Assembly (NCBI RefSeq): GCF_025118155.1
Contig: NW_026251401.1
Span: 582,501-646,500 of the forward strand
Source: Cokeromyces recurvatus
Taxonomy: Eukaryota > Mucoromycota > Mucoromycetes > Mucorales > Mucoraceae
Length of the DNA stretch: 64,000 bases
Direction of reading: 5' to 3'
Shown here: piece after piece, positions 37,373 to 49,700 of the stretch
How positions within the stretch are numbered: position 1 is the first letter of the stretch
How the letters are laid out: each line of letters begins with the position of its first letter
Program-made: the position numbers and the translations under genes
Notes under the pieces: generated by a model
What the model saw: only the letters and a program-made list of their open reading frames with translations
The model's database searches: none
What the model was told of the DNA's origin: nothing

Positions 37373-38858
37373 ATGAAAATAAAACCTTCAATTATAACAC
37401 TAATTTGTATATGTTTATGGTTATTCATAAGTCCTTCTTTTGCCATTGGTAAGTTTGTTATTGTTATTTCAAAAAAAAAAATAGTTATTAAGTCCAGCCT
37501 ATTTAGTAAGAACTGAAGAACTAGCTGAATGGACAAAAGATGGTCTCGCTTCCTATTTTAAGAAATACAAAATTATTTATGATAAAACACAAGATCATCC
37601 TTCTTTAGTCAAGATTGCCGAGTCCTATAAAGATGCAGCCTCTACTAATATGAAATATTTTGGTGACAGTGTTGATAGAATTCTTTCAGGGTTCACAGAT
37701 AGTCTTCAAAAGAATACACGTTTAGCAAGTAATGACTTGTCTGGATTCATTACTAATTTAAAACATCAATTGCGTCAGTTAGAATTAAAGGGTGAGCTCA
37801 CTCAAGATCATGTTCGTGCTATCCTTGATAAAGCTCATCATCAAGCGATACGTCAAAGAATCATGACTGAAGCGGAGTGGAAGAAGGCATATGCTGTTTT
37901 TCAATCCTATTATCAACAGCCAAAATGGTACCAACGCGTTTTAGGTTTTAAATCTCAAGTGGATGCTGGTGCTTCCTCTTTGAATCAATGGATTCAATCT
38001 GTCATTGATCATATTGTGGCTACAGGGAGTATGACAAAAGAAGAAGCTAAAACCCTTACTGATGAAATTCGTACAAGTGTAACAAAAACAGATCTTCATA
38101 ACCTTGGTGATAAAGCCTGGGTTGAAGAACTCACTCAATCTATCACAGATCATACAAAACTCGAAAAAGATAAAGTTGAAAGTATCATTGAATCAATTAA
38201 ACATGATATTGAAGGTTATAAAATCTTTGGCCTTGAATATACTGGTCAAGCAAAAGAAGAAGCTAAGCACTGGTATGGCCGTACTATCGCTTATTGTCAA
38301 GATGTATGGTATCAAATTCAAGCATACATCAGACAAATTCAAGTTCGTGTTCGTCGCTTTTGGTATTCTCGTGAAGTACAGAAAACAAAGAAAGCTGCTG
38401 AAAATGCAGCCGAGAGAGCTTCAGACTCACTCATGTCTGTCGCTAGCTCTATTACAAGTGAATGGCAAGATCCTGGAAATTCTAGAGCTCGTTCTCGTAC
38501 CATTCATTCCGTTTTATCAAAGGCTTCAAGTGCAGCTGTTCAAGCTACAAACATGATTTACGATATGGATTTGAAAAATATCGATTTGAAGGGAACTTTT
38601 GCTCATTATTGGACTCAGAAGGAACATGATGCTTATCGTCGTTTAGGTTATACAGAGGCACATATTGATTGGATTAAAAATTATCTATATAAAACTTTTA
38701 GAAATCAAAAGACTCTTGCTCGATTTAAAGCAGATGAGGCAGGTATTGCTATTAGACGTTATTTAGAGGATTTAGGGATTCAATCACCAGCTCAAGTAGA
38801 AGATTCTGTTCATATGTTAAAGCGTCATTTAGAGTTGTGGAGAACTCTTATAGACTAA
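37373..38858 (+). CDS. Secreted or ER-luminal helical protein, unknown function (distant Msc1/Ish1-like?)
   Basis: Two exons, 37373..37448 and 37507..38858, give 475 residues. Of the possible acceptors only the one at 37505-37506 keeps the frame open. The N-terminus is a clear signal peptide (MKIKPSIITLICICLWLFIS then PSFA). The mature protein is almost all helical and charged, without membrane spans: ELAEWTKDGLASYFKKY near the start, DLSGFITNLKHQLRQLELKG, MTKEEAKTLTDEIRT, WYQIQAYIRQIQVRVRRFWY, and a C-terminal EHDAYRRLGYTEAHIDWIKN. The repeated helix-turn segments recall fungal Msc1/Ish1-type stress proteins, but I cannot match the defining repeat, so this is a weak suggestion. No enzyme motif is visible. 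Confidence 0.72.
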
Positions 38859-39497
38859 GCGAAGTAATTACAATTTTTTTTTCCTTTTAAGTGTATACTC
38901 TTGTATAAAATGTATGAACAATAATATATAGTATGATTAATATTAATAAAGTATATGTATAAAGTATTCATTGAATAAGTATATAATATTTGAAAAAAGA
39001 AAAAACGTATATTAAAAAAATAATTTAGTTTTTATGAATATATGCATGTATATTTTTATACATATTGAATATGATGTTTTTTCTTTCTTTTTCTTTTTGA
39101 CAATGGAATAAAAAGCAAAAATAATATACAAGTTAAGAATTATAAGCATAACATAGCGAATATCTTGTATAAGCAGCTGAAACAAAGAGAGATTTTAGTT
39201 GACTTGGCATTGACAAGTATAGATAAATATGAAGATCTAGAATATATAATATTTGTATTCAAGTTATTATCTCAGGTCTGCAGAATATTTCAAATCATAG
39301 TGATGTTAATTATAAAAACTACAATATATCATAGAACAGAAATATAAACGCTTCGAAATAAATATGATGTATATCAATATAAATATATAGAAAGAAAAAG
39401 ATAAACCGGTATATATCTAATATACTTACTGAATTTCCTTTATAAAGAAATTACATCAAACCTTACTTTATTTGATATACACATGCTAAACTAATTA
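38859..39497. other. Convergent intergenic region
   Basis: About 640 bp between convergent genes. AT-rich, with likely poly-A signals (aataaa-like) after 38870. A 60-codon ORF at 39165-39347 has no recognisable features and is probably chance. Confidence 0.5.
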
Positions 39498-39886
39498 TTA
39501 TTTGGATGTCTTTAAAAGGGAGCCTATAACGGTATTAGGGGCATATTTATGAACTACATCTGGCATATGTATCGCATTGAACTCTTTAGAAGCATCTTTG
39601 CCAGCATATAATAATATAGCTCTTTTCCCACCTAATTTATTATACATACATATAAAAAAATAAAAATAAAATAAAATAAAAATATCAAAGATATTTTACC
39701 TGGATGCTCAGACAAGAATGAGGTTGCGTCGATAACATTTCCATTAACTATAACCCAACAATCATCTTCTTTATTATGTAAAGCAATTTCTTCTTCTGTA
39801 AACATAGTCTTGTTTAACTCTTGATTAGCTATTGCGTCAAGATGATTTTTCACAAGTAAAAGGCGGTTTTTAGCTTTATTTGTCAT
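39498..39886 (-). CDS. Small cytochrome b5-domain protein (flavocytochrome b2-like heme domain)
   Basis: Two exons, 39886..39700 and 39631..39498, give 106 residues, almost exactly one b5 domain after a 25-residue N-terminus. Heme ligand motif HPGG is split by the intron; the second ligand is in FNAIHMPDVV. The phrase KRAILLYAGKDASKEFNAIH is closer to the heme domain of L-lactate dehydrogenase (flavocytochrome b2) than to microsomal cytochrome b5, by my reading. No FMN-dependent dehydrogenase domain follows on this strand, and no C-terminal membrane anchor is present, so it is a soluble stand-alone heme domain. Its redox partner is unknown. It could be a truncated b2 gene, but intact splice sites and frame argue for a real gene. 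Confidence 0.8.
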
Positions 39887-40126
39887 ATAATAATACTTGT
39901 TTTTATTCTTTTATCGACAATAAAATAAAAAGACTGCCTATATCGAATGTTATTTTTTTTATAATATGTGTTTGTGACATATTAAATAAGTCACAAGTAC
40001 TTTTTTCCCTAGTCTTCATAGCAAATATTATAAAAGAAAGATACAATCATTTAAACATATCTTTCAAACTTTAATTTAATTTGACACTGTTCCAAACTAT
40101 TGTATTAAAGAAATATCCTTTACTTG

Positions 40127-40159
<33 letters not shown>

Positions 40160-40531
40160 AAGCAAATTTAATGGCATAATAAAAATTTATGTTCTAAAAT
40201 AGACGTAACCTTTAAATGTGAATATAAATTTTTTCATCTAAAATACAATAGTAAATAAATAAGTGTAGTTTGTAGCGTAATAATTTATTTATACATTGTT
40301 TCCTATTTAAACAGTTATCATAAAAATGATAAATAACAGCTTTGTTGCGAATTATTTTTTAATGCAATTGTCGATCATTACAAAACGTCACAATATGTGG
40401 CTTAGTCATCCGAGTGTTTTTTTAGCTTGTTTTTAATTTTTTATTTGCCTAGCAGGAAAAAAAAAAGTCGATCGAAATAAGCACATACAGTTTTTTTTTT
40501 TTTTTTCTTAATTATAGTTAATTACTTAAAA
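39887..40531. other. Divergent promoter region
   Basis: About 640 bp between the divergent cytochrome b5 and eIF5B genes. A T22 tract followed directly by an A run lies at 40130-40161 and another T run at 40491-40506, shortly before the eIF5B start. Poly(dA:dT) of this kind commonly excludes nucleosomes; a promoter role is inferred. Confidence 0.5.
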
Positions 40532-43500
40532 ATGGCTAAAAAGAAGGGAGGAAAGAGAAAGGACGATTATTGGTAAAATATTAATAATTATTTTTAAAGT
40601 TTTATAACCTTACTTATATTCATCTATTATTATTAAGGGATGAAGCTTTTGAGGAAGACGCCATTGTTACTGGCGCTGCTGCTCCCAAAGAATCTGAAGA
40701 AGAATTTGCTCAAAGAGCTTCAGCTTTTTCTGCACTTGCCGAAATGAATGATGAAGAGGATGATGGGTAAAGGACATGATAATCGATTGCAATTCATTTT
40801 TTTTTTTTCTTGACGAATATGATAATAACCAATTTTTTTTATAAAAAAAAATAGTTTAATGGCTATGGTTAACAAAGCTGCCAAAAACAAAATAAAAAAG
40901 GGAAAGAAAGGAAAACAACAACCTGTTGAGGAAGAAGAACCCATCACTGAAGAAGAACCACAAACTTCTACTATCGGCACTGATGAACCTTCTCAAGACA
41001 TTGACGATTATGATTGGGTTAATGACAACAAAAAGAATAAAAAAAATAAGAAGAATAAACAAGCATCTGAACCTGTTTCTCCTGCTCCCGAAGCTGCTGA
41101 TGGTGGTGAAATCCGTATTTTGACAAAGAAAGAAAAGGAAAGACTCAAAAAGGAAAGACTTAAGGAAGCTAAGCGTTTAGCAGCTCTCGAGAAGAAGAAA
41201 CAACAAGAGGCTGAAGAGGCTGAATTTGATAAACTTCTTGGTATTGATAATAAAAAGAAAGAGGAAGAAAAGAAACAAGAACAACAGCCTGTTGCTGCGG
41301 CTAATGAAGAACCTACCGCAGCCAAAGAAACTACCTCAAAATCTAAAAAGAAGAAAGGAAAGAAGACAGCTGCCGCAAAGGAAGCTGAGTCTGAAAACGC
41401 TTCGGCTCCTGCTTCAGAAGCACCTGCTACACCTCCTCCTGCACCTAAAGGTAAAAAGGGTAAAGGTGGTGCCGGTGTTGCTGCCTTGAGAAAGATGCTC
41501 GAAGCTCAACGTGCTGCTGAGGAAGCAGAACGTAAACGTCTCGAAGAAGAACGTAGAAAGGCCGAAGAGGAAGAAAGAAGAATTGCTGAAGAAGAAGCAA
41601 AGAAGGAAGCAGCTCGTGCTGCCAAGAAGGAAAAAGAGAGACTTAAGAGAGAGCAACTTCGTAGGGAAGGTAAATTGCTTACTAAAGCTCAGAAAGAAGC
41701 TCAACGTTTAGCCAAATTGCGTCATGAACAATTGCTTGCTTCTGGTCTTGTTCGCGTCCAAGCTCTTGAAGAGAATGGCGAAAAACCTAAGCGTGTTGTC
41801 TATAATAACAGAAAGAAGAAGACTCTTTCTAAGGAAGAACAAGAAAAGAAGAGACAAGAAGCTGAAGAAAGAAAGCGCAAGGAAGAAGAAGAAAGAAAGC
41901 GTAAAGAAGAAGAAGAAGCTAAGAAGGCTGCTGAAGCTGAGGAGTCTGAAGATGATTGGGAAAAAGCTCTCCTTAGTAGTGACGAGGAAGAAAAGAAGGA
42001 GGATAAAAAAGAAGAGGAAGAGGATCTCAAGAGTGACTGGGATGCCTCCAGTGGAGATGAAAAGGAAGAGGTAAAGCCTGCTGCTCCTGCACCTACTAAG
42101 GAAGAAGCTGCACCAGCTAAGAAGGATGTTACACCTGCCTCCACTAAACCCAACATTACATCAAAGAAAGAAGAATCTGACTCTGAAGAAGACTCTGAAG
42201 AAGATTCTGACGAAGATTCTGACGAAGATGATAGCTCTGAATATGATTCCGAAGAGGATAGTTCTGAAGAAGAACTCAGCGCTACTCAAAAGCTTGCTCT
42301 CCAAAAGAAGGAAGAAGCTGCTGCACGTCGTGCTCAACGTCAAAAGGAGGCCTTGGCCAATCGTTCTAAGGATGACTTACGTTCACCTATCTGCTGTGTC
42401 CTTGGTCACGTAGATACTGGTAAATGTTGGGGACGAGATACACCTATTTTAATGATGGATGGTACAACACGTAAAGTACAGGATGTAAAGGAGTTTGATT
42501 TGTTGATGGGTGATGATAACACACCTCGTATGGTGCAACACGGTTCAGTAATTAAGGGAGAGGGTATGCTTTACCGTATTGTTCCCGCCAAGAGTGCTGG
42601 TGCTGATTCTTTTGTCTGTAATGGTGATCACGTTCTTGTATTGACTATCCCTCAGAGACAGTATGTTCAACGCAAAACTCGTACAGAAAATGGTGTAGCA
42701 CAAATCATGTATTCTGCTGAATCATTCACTGTCGATCCAGTTACCAAACGTCCTAAGAGACAAAGTTATGGAGAATTTGCTACAGAAGAAAAGGCAAAGG
42801 CTGCATTACCACAATGGGAACCATTGATTTGGGAGTGTTCTGTATTGGAATACTTAGATCTCGTACGCCATGATAGTGGTTTAGCTAATCTTTGTTCAAT
42901 GTACAAACCTATGAACGGTGTTGAATTCGCAGAAAATGCTGGCCAACAATTTACAAACGCTATTACTGAAGTATTTGGATTTAAACCTACACTCTCCCAA
43001 GAATTAGACATTGCTAAGTTGTTGGGTCTCTGGTTAGTTGCTGGCGGTAAGATTTTGAAAGACGGACCTGTTACCGCTGAAATGCCTAGCCAAAGAGCTG
43101 TCATTGACTTCTTACATTCTTGTGCCAATGTAATGAACACCACCTGTGAACGAATCTTAGATGAATCAAACACTAGAGGAAATGAAATTTTCGGTTTCAA
43201 GTTTGGTGATTCATTTGAACAACTTTTGAAAGCATTTGGTGTAGCAGAAAATAAGAGCATTCCTAATGCCATTATGCCTACCTCATTAAACCATAGAAAA
43301 GCATTCCTTGCAGGTGTTGTTGATGGTAATGCCAATCTTGAAGTTAGCTCCATCAACAATAATGGACTTGTGACAGCAGAATACTGGGAAATTAGCAGTG
43401 AACATGAAGATATTTTGTTGCAACTTCGTAGACTTGCTCGTTCTGTTGGGCTCCATGTTGGTGCTATTGACAAGAAGACATTTGGCTATAGAATCCATAT

Positions 43501-45466
43501 TTCAGGTGAGATGATGCGCACTCTTAACCCATATATTTCTCTCGACTACAAGAAGTCTGTACCTCATGAAGCAGAACCTTGGAAGCAACTCTGCGACAAC
43601 TCATGGACTTTCTATATTGAAGAAATTGGCCACGGAGAATACTTTGGTTTCACTTTGGATGGCAACTCAAGATTGTTGCTTGGTGATTACACCGTTTCCC
43701 ATAATACTAAATTATTAGATAAGATTCGACAAACTAATGTGCAAGAAGGTGAAGCTGGTGGTATTACACAACAAATTGGTGCTACTTTCTTCCCTGCTGA
43801 CACAATTGAAAAGAAGACAGCAGTTCTTGGTGATAAGCGTGTCGATAAACTTAAGGTTCCTGGTATTTTAGTTATTGATACACCTGGTCACGAATCTTTC
43901 ACCAATTTGAGAAGTAGAGGTAGTTCTCTTTGTAACATTGCTATTTTGGTCGTTGATATCATGCACGGTATTGAACCTCAAACACGTGAATCTATTCGTT
44001 TACTTCGTGATCGTCGTACTCCTTTCATTGTTGCTTTGAACAAGATCGATCGTCTTTTCGAATGGAAGGCAACTCCTAATAACTCTTTCCAAGATTCTCT
44101 TGCCAAACAAAAACCTTCTGTTAAACAAGAATTTGAAAAGCGTGTGGCTGACACTATTCTTGCCTTTGCTGAAAATGGTCTTAATGCTGAACTTTACTAC
44201 AAGAACAAGAATTTCGCTAAATATGTTTCATTGGTTCCTACCTCTGCTCACACTGGTGAAGGTATTCCTGATTTGCTTAACTTGCTTATTCACTTAACAC
44301 AGACACGTATGAGTGAAAAATTGATGTATATTACTGAACTTGAATGTACTGTTCTCGAAGTTAAGGTGATTGAAGGTTTGGGTACAACTATTGATGTTGT
44401 TCTTGTCAATGGTTGGTTACACGAAGGCGATCGTATCGTCGTCTGTGGTCTTAATGGACCTATTGTGACAACTGTCAGAGCTTTATTGACACCACAGCCT
44501 ATGCGTGAATTACGTATTAAATCCCAATATATTCATCATAAATCTGTCAAGGCTGCTTTGGGTATTAAGATTGCTGCTCCTGAACTTGAAAAGGCAATTG
44601 CTGGTTCACGTCTTTTGGTTGCAGGACCTGATGATGATATTGAAGACTTGAAGGAGGAAGTAATGTCTGATTTGACAGATTTGATGACTTCTATCGATCG
44701 TACTGGTCACGGTGTCTGGGTTCAAGCTTCTACTTTGGGTGCCCTTGAAGCTCTCTTAGAGTTCTTGAGAACATCCAAGATTCCAGTCGCAGGTATCAAT
44801 ATTGGTCCTGTTCACAGAAAGGATGTCGTTAAGGCTAGTGTGATGTTGGATAAAGCAAGAGAATTTGCTGTCATGCTTTGTTTCGATGTCAAGGTTGATA
44901 AAGAAGCTGAAGATTTGGCCGAAGAATTGGGTATGCGTATCTTTACTGCAGATATTATTTATCACTTGTTTGATCGCTTCCAAGAATATCATGCTTCTAT
45001 TATTGAACAAAAACGTAAAGATCAAGCTGGTGAGGCTGTGTTCCCTTGTGTCTTGAGAATGATTCCTCGTGCTATTATTAACAAGAAGGATCCCATTATT
45101 ATTGGTGTTGATGTTGTTGAAGGTACTCTTCGTTTGGGCACACCTATTTGTGTTGTCAAGACCAATCCTGAAACTCAAGCTCGCGAAGTGATTACACTTG
45201 GTAAGGTTACATCAATGGAACAAAACCATAAACCTTTAGAAATAGTGAAAAAGGGTGGAGCTGGTGCAGGTGTTGCAGTTAAGATTGAATGTGCTTCTTA
45301 TGAAACTCCAAAGACATATGGACGTCACTTTGAAGATACCGATGAATTTTATTCTAGAATTACACGTCAATCTATTGATATTATGAAAGAATCTTTCCGT
45401 GATGATTTATCAAAGGAAGAATGGGGTCTTATTGTTAAGCTTAAAAAGATTTTGGGTGTAGATTAA
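40532..45466 (+). CDS. Translation initiation factor eIF5B, interrupted by an intein
   Basis: Translational GTPase that joins the ribosomal subunits at the start codon. Three exons, 40532..40572, 40638..40766 and 40855..45466, give 1593 residues, or 1166 after removal of the 427-residue intein. The N-terminal half is the usual long Lys/Glu-rich charged region ([20 protein letters not shown]..). The G domain begins at about residue 568 with [15 protein letters not shown] and is broken after the P-loop Lys by the intein, resuming with [19 protein letters not shown]. Then come [10 protein letters not shown] (G3) and ALNKIDR (G4), the beta-barrel domains, the IF2-type domain 3 and the C-terminal helix/domain IV. 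Without splicing the GTP site would be broken, so this essential factor depends on intein removal. Confident. Confidence 0.97.
42425..43705 (+). other. Intein with degenerate LAGLIDADG homing endonuclease in the eIF5B P-loop
   Basis: 427 codons, in frame. First residue Cys ([18 protein letters not shown], block A), block B around [11 protein letters not shown] with the TxxH-type His, and block [22 protein letters not shown] ending SHN with penultimate His and terminal Asn. The +1 extein residue is Thr. Joining the flanks gives [15 protein letters not shown], an intact GTPase P-loop. The central endonuclease shows two LAGLIDADG motifs: [11 protein letters not shown] (intein residues about 197-208), which lacks the usual acidic residue, and [11 protein letters not shown] (about 292-302), which keeps Asp. 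All splicing residues are present, so splicing is likely; homing activity is doubtful. Archaeal IF2 genes carry inteins at the equivalent P-loop site. Confidence 0.96.
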
Positions 45467-45656
45467 ATAACATTTATTATTTGTGTAAAATTTTAAATAA
45501 AATAATATTTTAAGCATAGGCATATAAGCATAAACATAAACATAAACATAAAAAAAAAAAAAGGTCTGACATTTAAATTAAGGAGAAGGGGGAGAATAAA
45601 ATACATATTTTTATTCAAAACAATATTTTTTGTTTCGAAAGTTATACAAAAAAGAA

Positions 45657-46647
45657 ATGGTAAATGATAGTCAAGAATTAAGTTAATGAAAAAAAAAAAA
45701 AAGAAAAGAAAAATATATTTATTGAATTGAATGAATAGCCACAAGAGGATCAACTTAATCTATTGCAACATTCTGCTAGTATTTCTGCTGACCAAGATTT
45801 AGAATCAGGCTTTACATCCTCTCAACCTGTAAATGGCAATTTAAATAATACTATAAATAATGCATCTTTCGAACAGACTGGATCAACAAATAAAATTAGA
45901 GACTATTTTCAACAGTCAAGGTAAGCAATTGTATCCTGAGAAAAAAAAATTATTAGATAGTAACCACATGATGTAAAGTCATCCTATTGCAGCTTTTTTC
46001 TTCTTGGCTTTTAGACTAGGCGCATTATTGACATATTTATTAGGCTCCATTTTTACAGAGAATTTTACCTTTGTGTTTGTTATTACCATCTTACTTTTGG
46101 CTTTTGACTTTTGGACAGTAAAGAACATCTCAGGTCGATTATTAGTGGGGCTTCGATGGTGGAATGAAATTCAACCTGATGGATCCAATAAATGGGTATT
46201 CGAAAGTGCTAATGTAAAGTATATACAAATGTATATAAATGTATATAAATATACACATATATGTATGTGTGTGTGTATTATGTCTTAAGCTAAACATTTT
46301 CCTCCTTTTTTTTTTTTTTTTTTTATTAATAGCCTAGTAGAATTAACAATGCTGCAGATACGCGCTTGTTTTGGTGGACATTATATGGTACACCAGCTCT
46401 TTGGGCATTATTTGCCTTATCTTGTATCATTACACTTAAATTCTCTTGGCTAATCATTGTAGGCGTTGCATTGGCGTTAAATATGGCTAATGTGTATGGT
46501 TACACACAATGCGATAAAGATGCAAAGAAAAGATGGGCAACAGGTATGGCTGCTCGTTCTGCTTTAGGTTCTTTAGGTAGTGGTGCAACTGGTTTAATAG
46601 GACAGGCTTTATCAAGTGGGATTGGTAAAGTTTTTAGCTCAAGATAA
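45657..46647 (+). CDS. TVP23: Golgi membrane protein Tvp23 (FAM18/TVP23 family)
   Basis: Integral membrane protein of late Golgi vesicles with a proposed role in trafficking. Exons: 45657..45659 (ATG only), 45739..45920, 45979..46213 and 46333..46647; 244 residues. Membrane segments: [40 protein letters not shown], and two in the last exon ([40 protein letters not shown]). Conserved family phrases are [17 protein letters not shown] and [14 protein letters not shown]. No in-frame ATG exists in the second exon before conserved sequence. The best start is therefore an ATG followed at once by a gtaaat donor, leaving a one-codon first coding exon; this start is inferred. The body of the gene is firm. 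Confidence 0.87.
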
Positions 46648-46792
46648 TATATATTTATATACATGTATGTGTATATGTATACATTACATACATAATAAAA
46701 CGTATCAATTTATTTTATCTTATTATATTTTATTTTATTTTATATAATATCTAACAAATACATATATAAGAAATGTATCAAACCCATTCTCT

Positions 46793-49700
46793 TCAATCTC
46801 TTCGGGCAATTGGTTTGGCACGGTTATCAGCAAATAAAAACTTTGTTATCTTCTCAATACCATAAGCAATACCAAAGTCAAGAATCATACAGAGCGTTAA
46901 CTTATAACGGAACTAAAATTGTATTCAATGTTAGTAAAAATAAAATAAAATAAAAACAAAGATAGGAACACTTACCGTTCCAGGGAATCGAACAAGCTTA
47001 AGTTGATCATTGACCTCTGGCCATAACTCAGTAGCACCAGCTAAGGCAACACCACCGACAGACATTAAACCATAATATAAGGCCTTATTATCTTGAATAC
47101 GTTCACGGAAAGGATAACCTTGATAGTTGATAGCAAAGGTAGATACTTGCATAGATAATTGAATAAGATAAACAGCACTATTTAATAAACTAGGCTCAAA
47201 TTCACCCTCCAAATCAACTTCCTTTGGTCTAATATATAACGAAATAGTTAGCAATCTATACATAAATCATATTTTCACTAATACTTTACGGTTCAAGAGA
47301 TTTAGCAAGACCATTAATATAAATCAAAGCAATAATATGAATAGCGAATTGTCCCATGACAGATAGAATAATGTAAGGATTAAAGATGTTTGGCTGAGGG
47401 CGTTCTTTAGATAATTTCTGGAGTGGTTTACCTCGAGAAATACAAAGGAAACAAACAGCCATTAACATACCAGAAATCGTCACTTGAAGATCGCCAAATT
47501 TAATACCATCCAGATACAAAACAGATAAACTATAAGCAGAAATTAAACAATTTAAAGCTAGAATTTTGTACATTTGAATTGTTGCTACAAGTGTACAACG
47601 ACCTTGACGAATGATGTTGTTGACTAATATACAAATAAATAAATTAGCTTAAAACACAATTTTATAAACATATATCCATATATACTTTACTTGAAGTCAC
47701 ATTACGAAGTTTAGAAGTGAAAGGTGCAGCAACTGAAGCATCACCGAATTTAATAGTAGGGGGCTCTTCCATATCCATACCTTCCAACATCTTTTGTGTA
47801 GCTTCTTCTATCTTTTTCTTTTGCTCCAATTGTCTTCTTTGAGCAGGTGTTAAATTCTGATTCTGTTGTTGAGCAGATTGAGCAACGAATTCAGGATAAA
47901 GATGAGCAATAGCAGGAGGAGGTGGAGGAGGTGGCTGATTAAAACGAGCAGAAATACTCTTTTGTTGTTCATACATGGCCTTCATACGTTCAATACGTTG
48001 ACGTTCAGCGATCTTTTGGAGATCTTCAGGAGTTCCATCCAAAAGTGCCACACCAACATGTGCTTGCTTCAAGGCGCCAACATCATTTGTACCATCACCA
48101 GCCATTAATGTAGTATAGCCTAAATTTTTTAATCCTGTCAAAAGATATTCCTTTTGAGAAGGAGATACACGTGCATAAACCCAAGTGTGCTCAAGGATTT
48201 TGTTCATATTTTCCTTATGAAGCATAAATTGACTCATGGCAAAACCGGTTAAACAAATATCATACTTATCCAAAAGGGCTTGATCCAAAGGCTCAGAAGG
48301 ATCAAATTCAACACGATAAGATTCATCTACACTGTGGAATACAATTTGATTGTCCTTACGTGTTTCGTCTCTATCTACAATCAAAACATCACGTTCAATA
48401 ATGCCTACTTCACGAGCTACTGCACAGGCGGTCAATGGATTGTCACCAGTAATCATAATACATCTGTGTGAAGATTCATTTAATTCCTTTAAGGCAGCAA
48501 TAGCATCTTCCTTCAAAGGACAGGTAAAGACAATAAAACCGGCAAAAGTAAGGTCACATTCAACTGACTCACGAGGCAGGTCATTAATTTGGTTAGCAGT
48601 TAACTGATGATCCAACATTTTATAGCCAAGTGCCAAAACTCTGCTACCTTTACGCGTAAAATGACGATAAGTTTCAACATAATCTTTAGGAATATGTGTA
48701 TACATCGTCTTGAGCGTTTCAGGAGCGCCTTTGACGGCAATAAAGGTCTTTTGTCCATTTATAGAGGGATGTGTTAAAGTTGAAACGGAAGATTGACGTT
48801 TCAAAGCTGAAGAGAATTGATAACGACGACGAATATGTAAATTATGACTACGCTTTTCTCCTTTAGGAGTAACAACATCATTAGATCCTAATTCCCAATT
48901 AAGAGCTTTAAGGGTTTCCTTTTCCATAGGATCGCCTACAACTCCATCTTCAAGTTGAACTAAAGCATGCGCACTGGCTAAAACCCACTTGGTAAAATCA
49001 GGAACCTCAGTGGCTTTTGAGAGTTCGGTTAAAGGTTTGCTTTTACTATTATTTCCAAAAAAAAAAAAAAAAAAATGCATGAATAAAATAATTAATAAGA
49101 TTCATATAATATATATGTATGTACTCAACTTACTCAGCATAAGCAACGCCTTCAAAAACGAGATCTTCACCAGTTAAAGTACCTGTCTTATCAAAACAAC
49201 AAACGTCAACACGACCAGCATAAGGAATACGGAAGGGTTCAGTACAATAGATAGCAAACTTAGAAAGAGCAACTAAACTGCTGTTAACGGCTAAACTCAA
49301 CTCCATAGGTAATTCAGGAGGTACAACAGATGTAATAATCAAAATACAATCCAATAAAAGTTTTGACTTTTTACGATCATTCTTAACACCTTCTTCCCAT
49401 ACATAGGCAGAAGCAGCAATAGCAAATATCAATAAGAAGAGAATAAATAATAAGGCTTCAAAATTATTAGCAGAAACACGTTCAGTTGAAAAAATCATAG
49501 TACGAACTAGTTCACCTTGGGATGTTCCAAAACCAGTACGAGCAACAACACAAACACAACCCTCATCTGGTGGAGCCTCATGTTTAGGTGGAGTGACCTG
49601 AAGTACCTTCGTACCACCATAAAGCACATTTAATCGATCTGCAGAAACCAAATCAAATTCCTCCTCAGGGCTTCTAAGAGCAACAGATTCTTTTAATAAA

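Noticed and set aside
42766..43473. 235-codon minus-strand ORF inside the intein
   Set aside because: Antisense shadow of a well-supported frame; no recognisable domain.
46931..49080. Treating the Spf1 ORFs as several separate membrane proteins
   Set aside because: All pieces join through in-frame GT..AG introns into one P5A ATPase of normal length.
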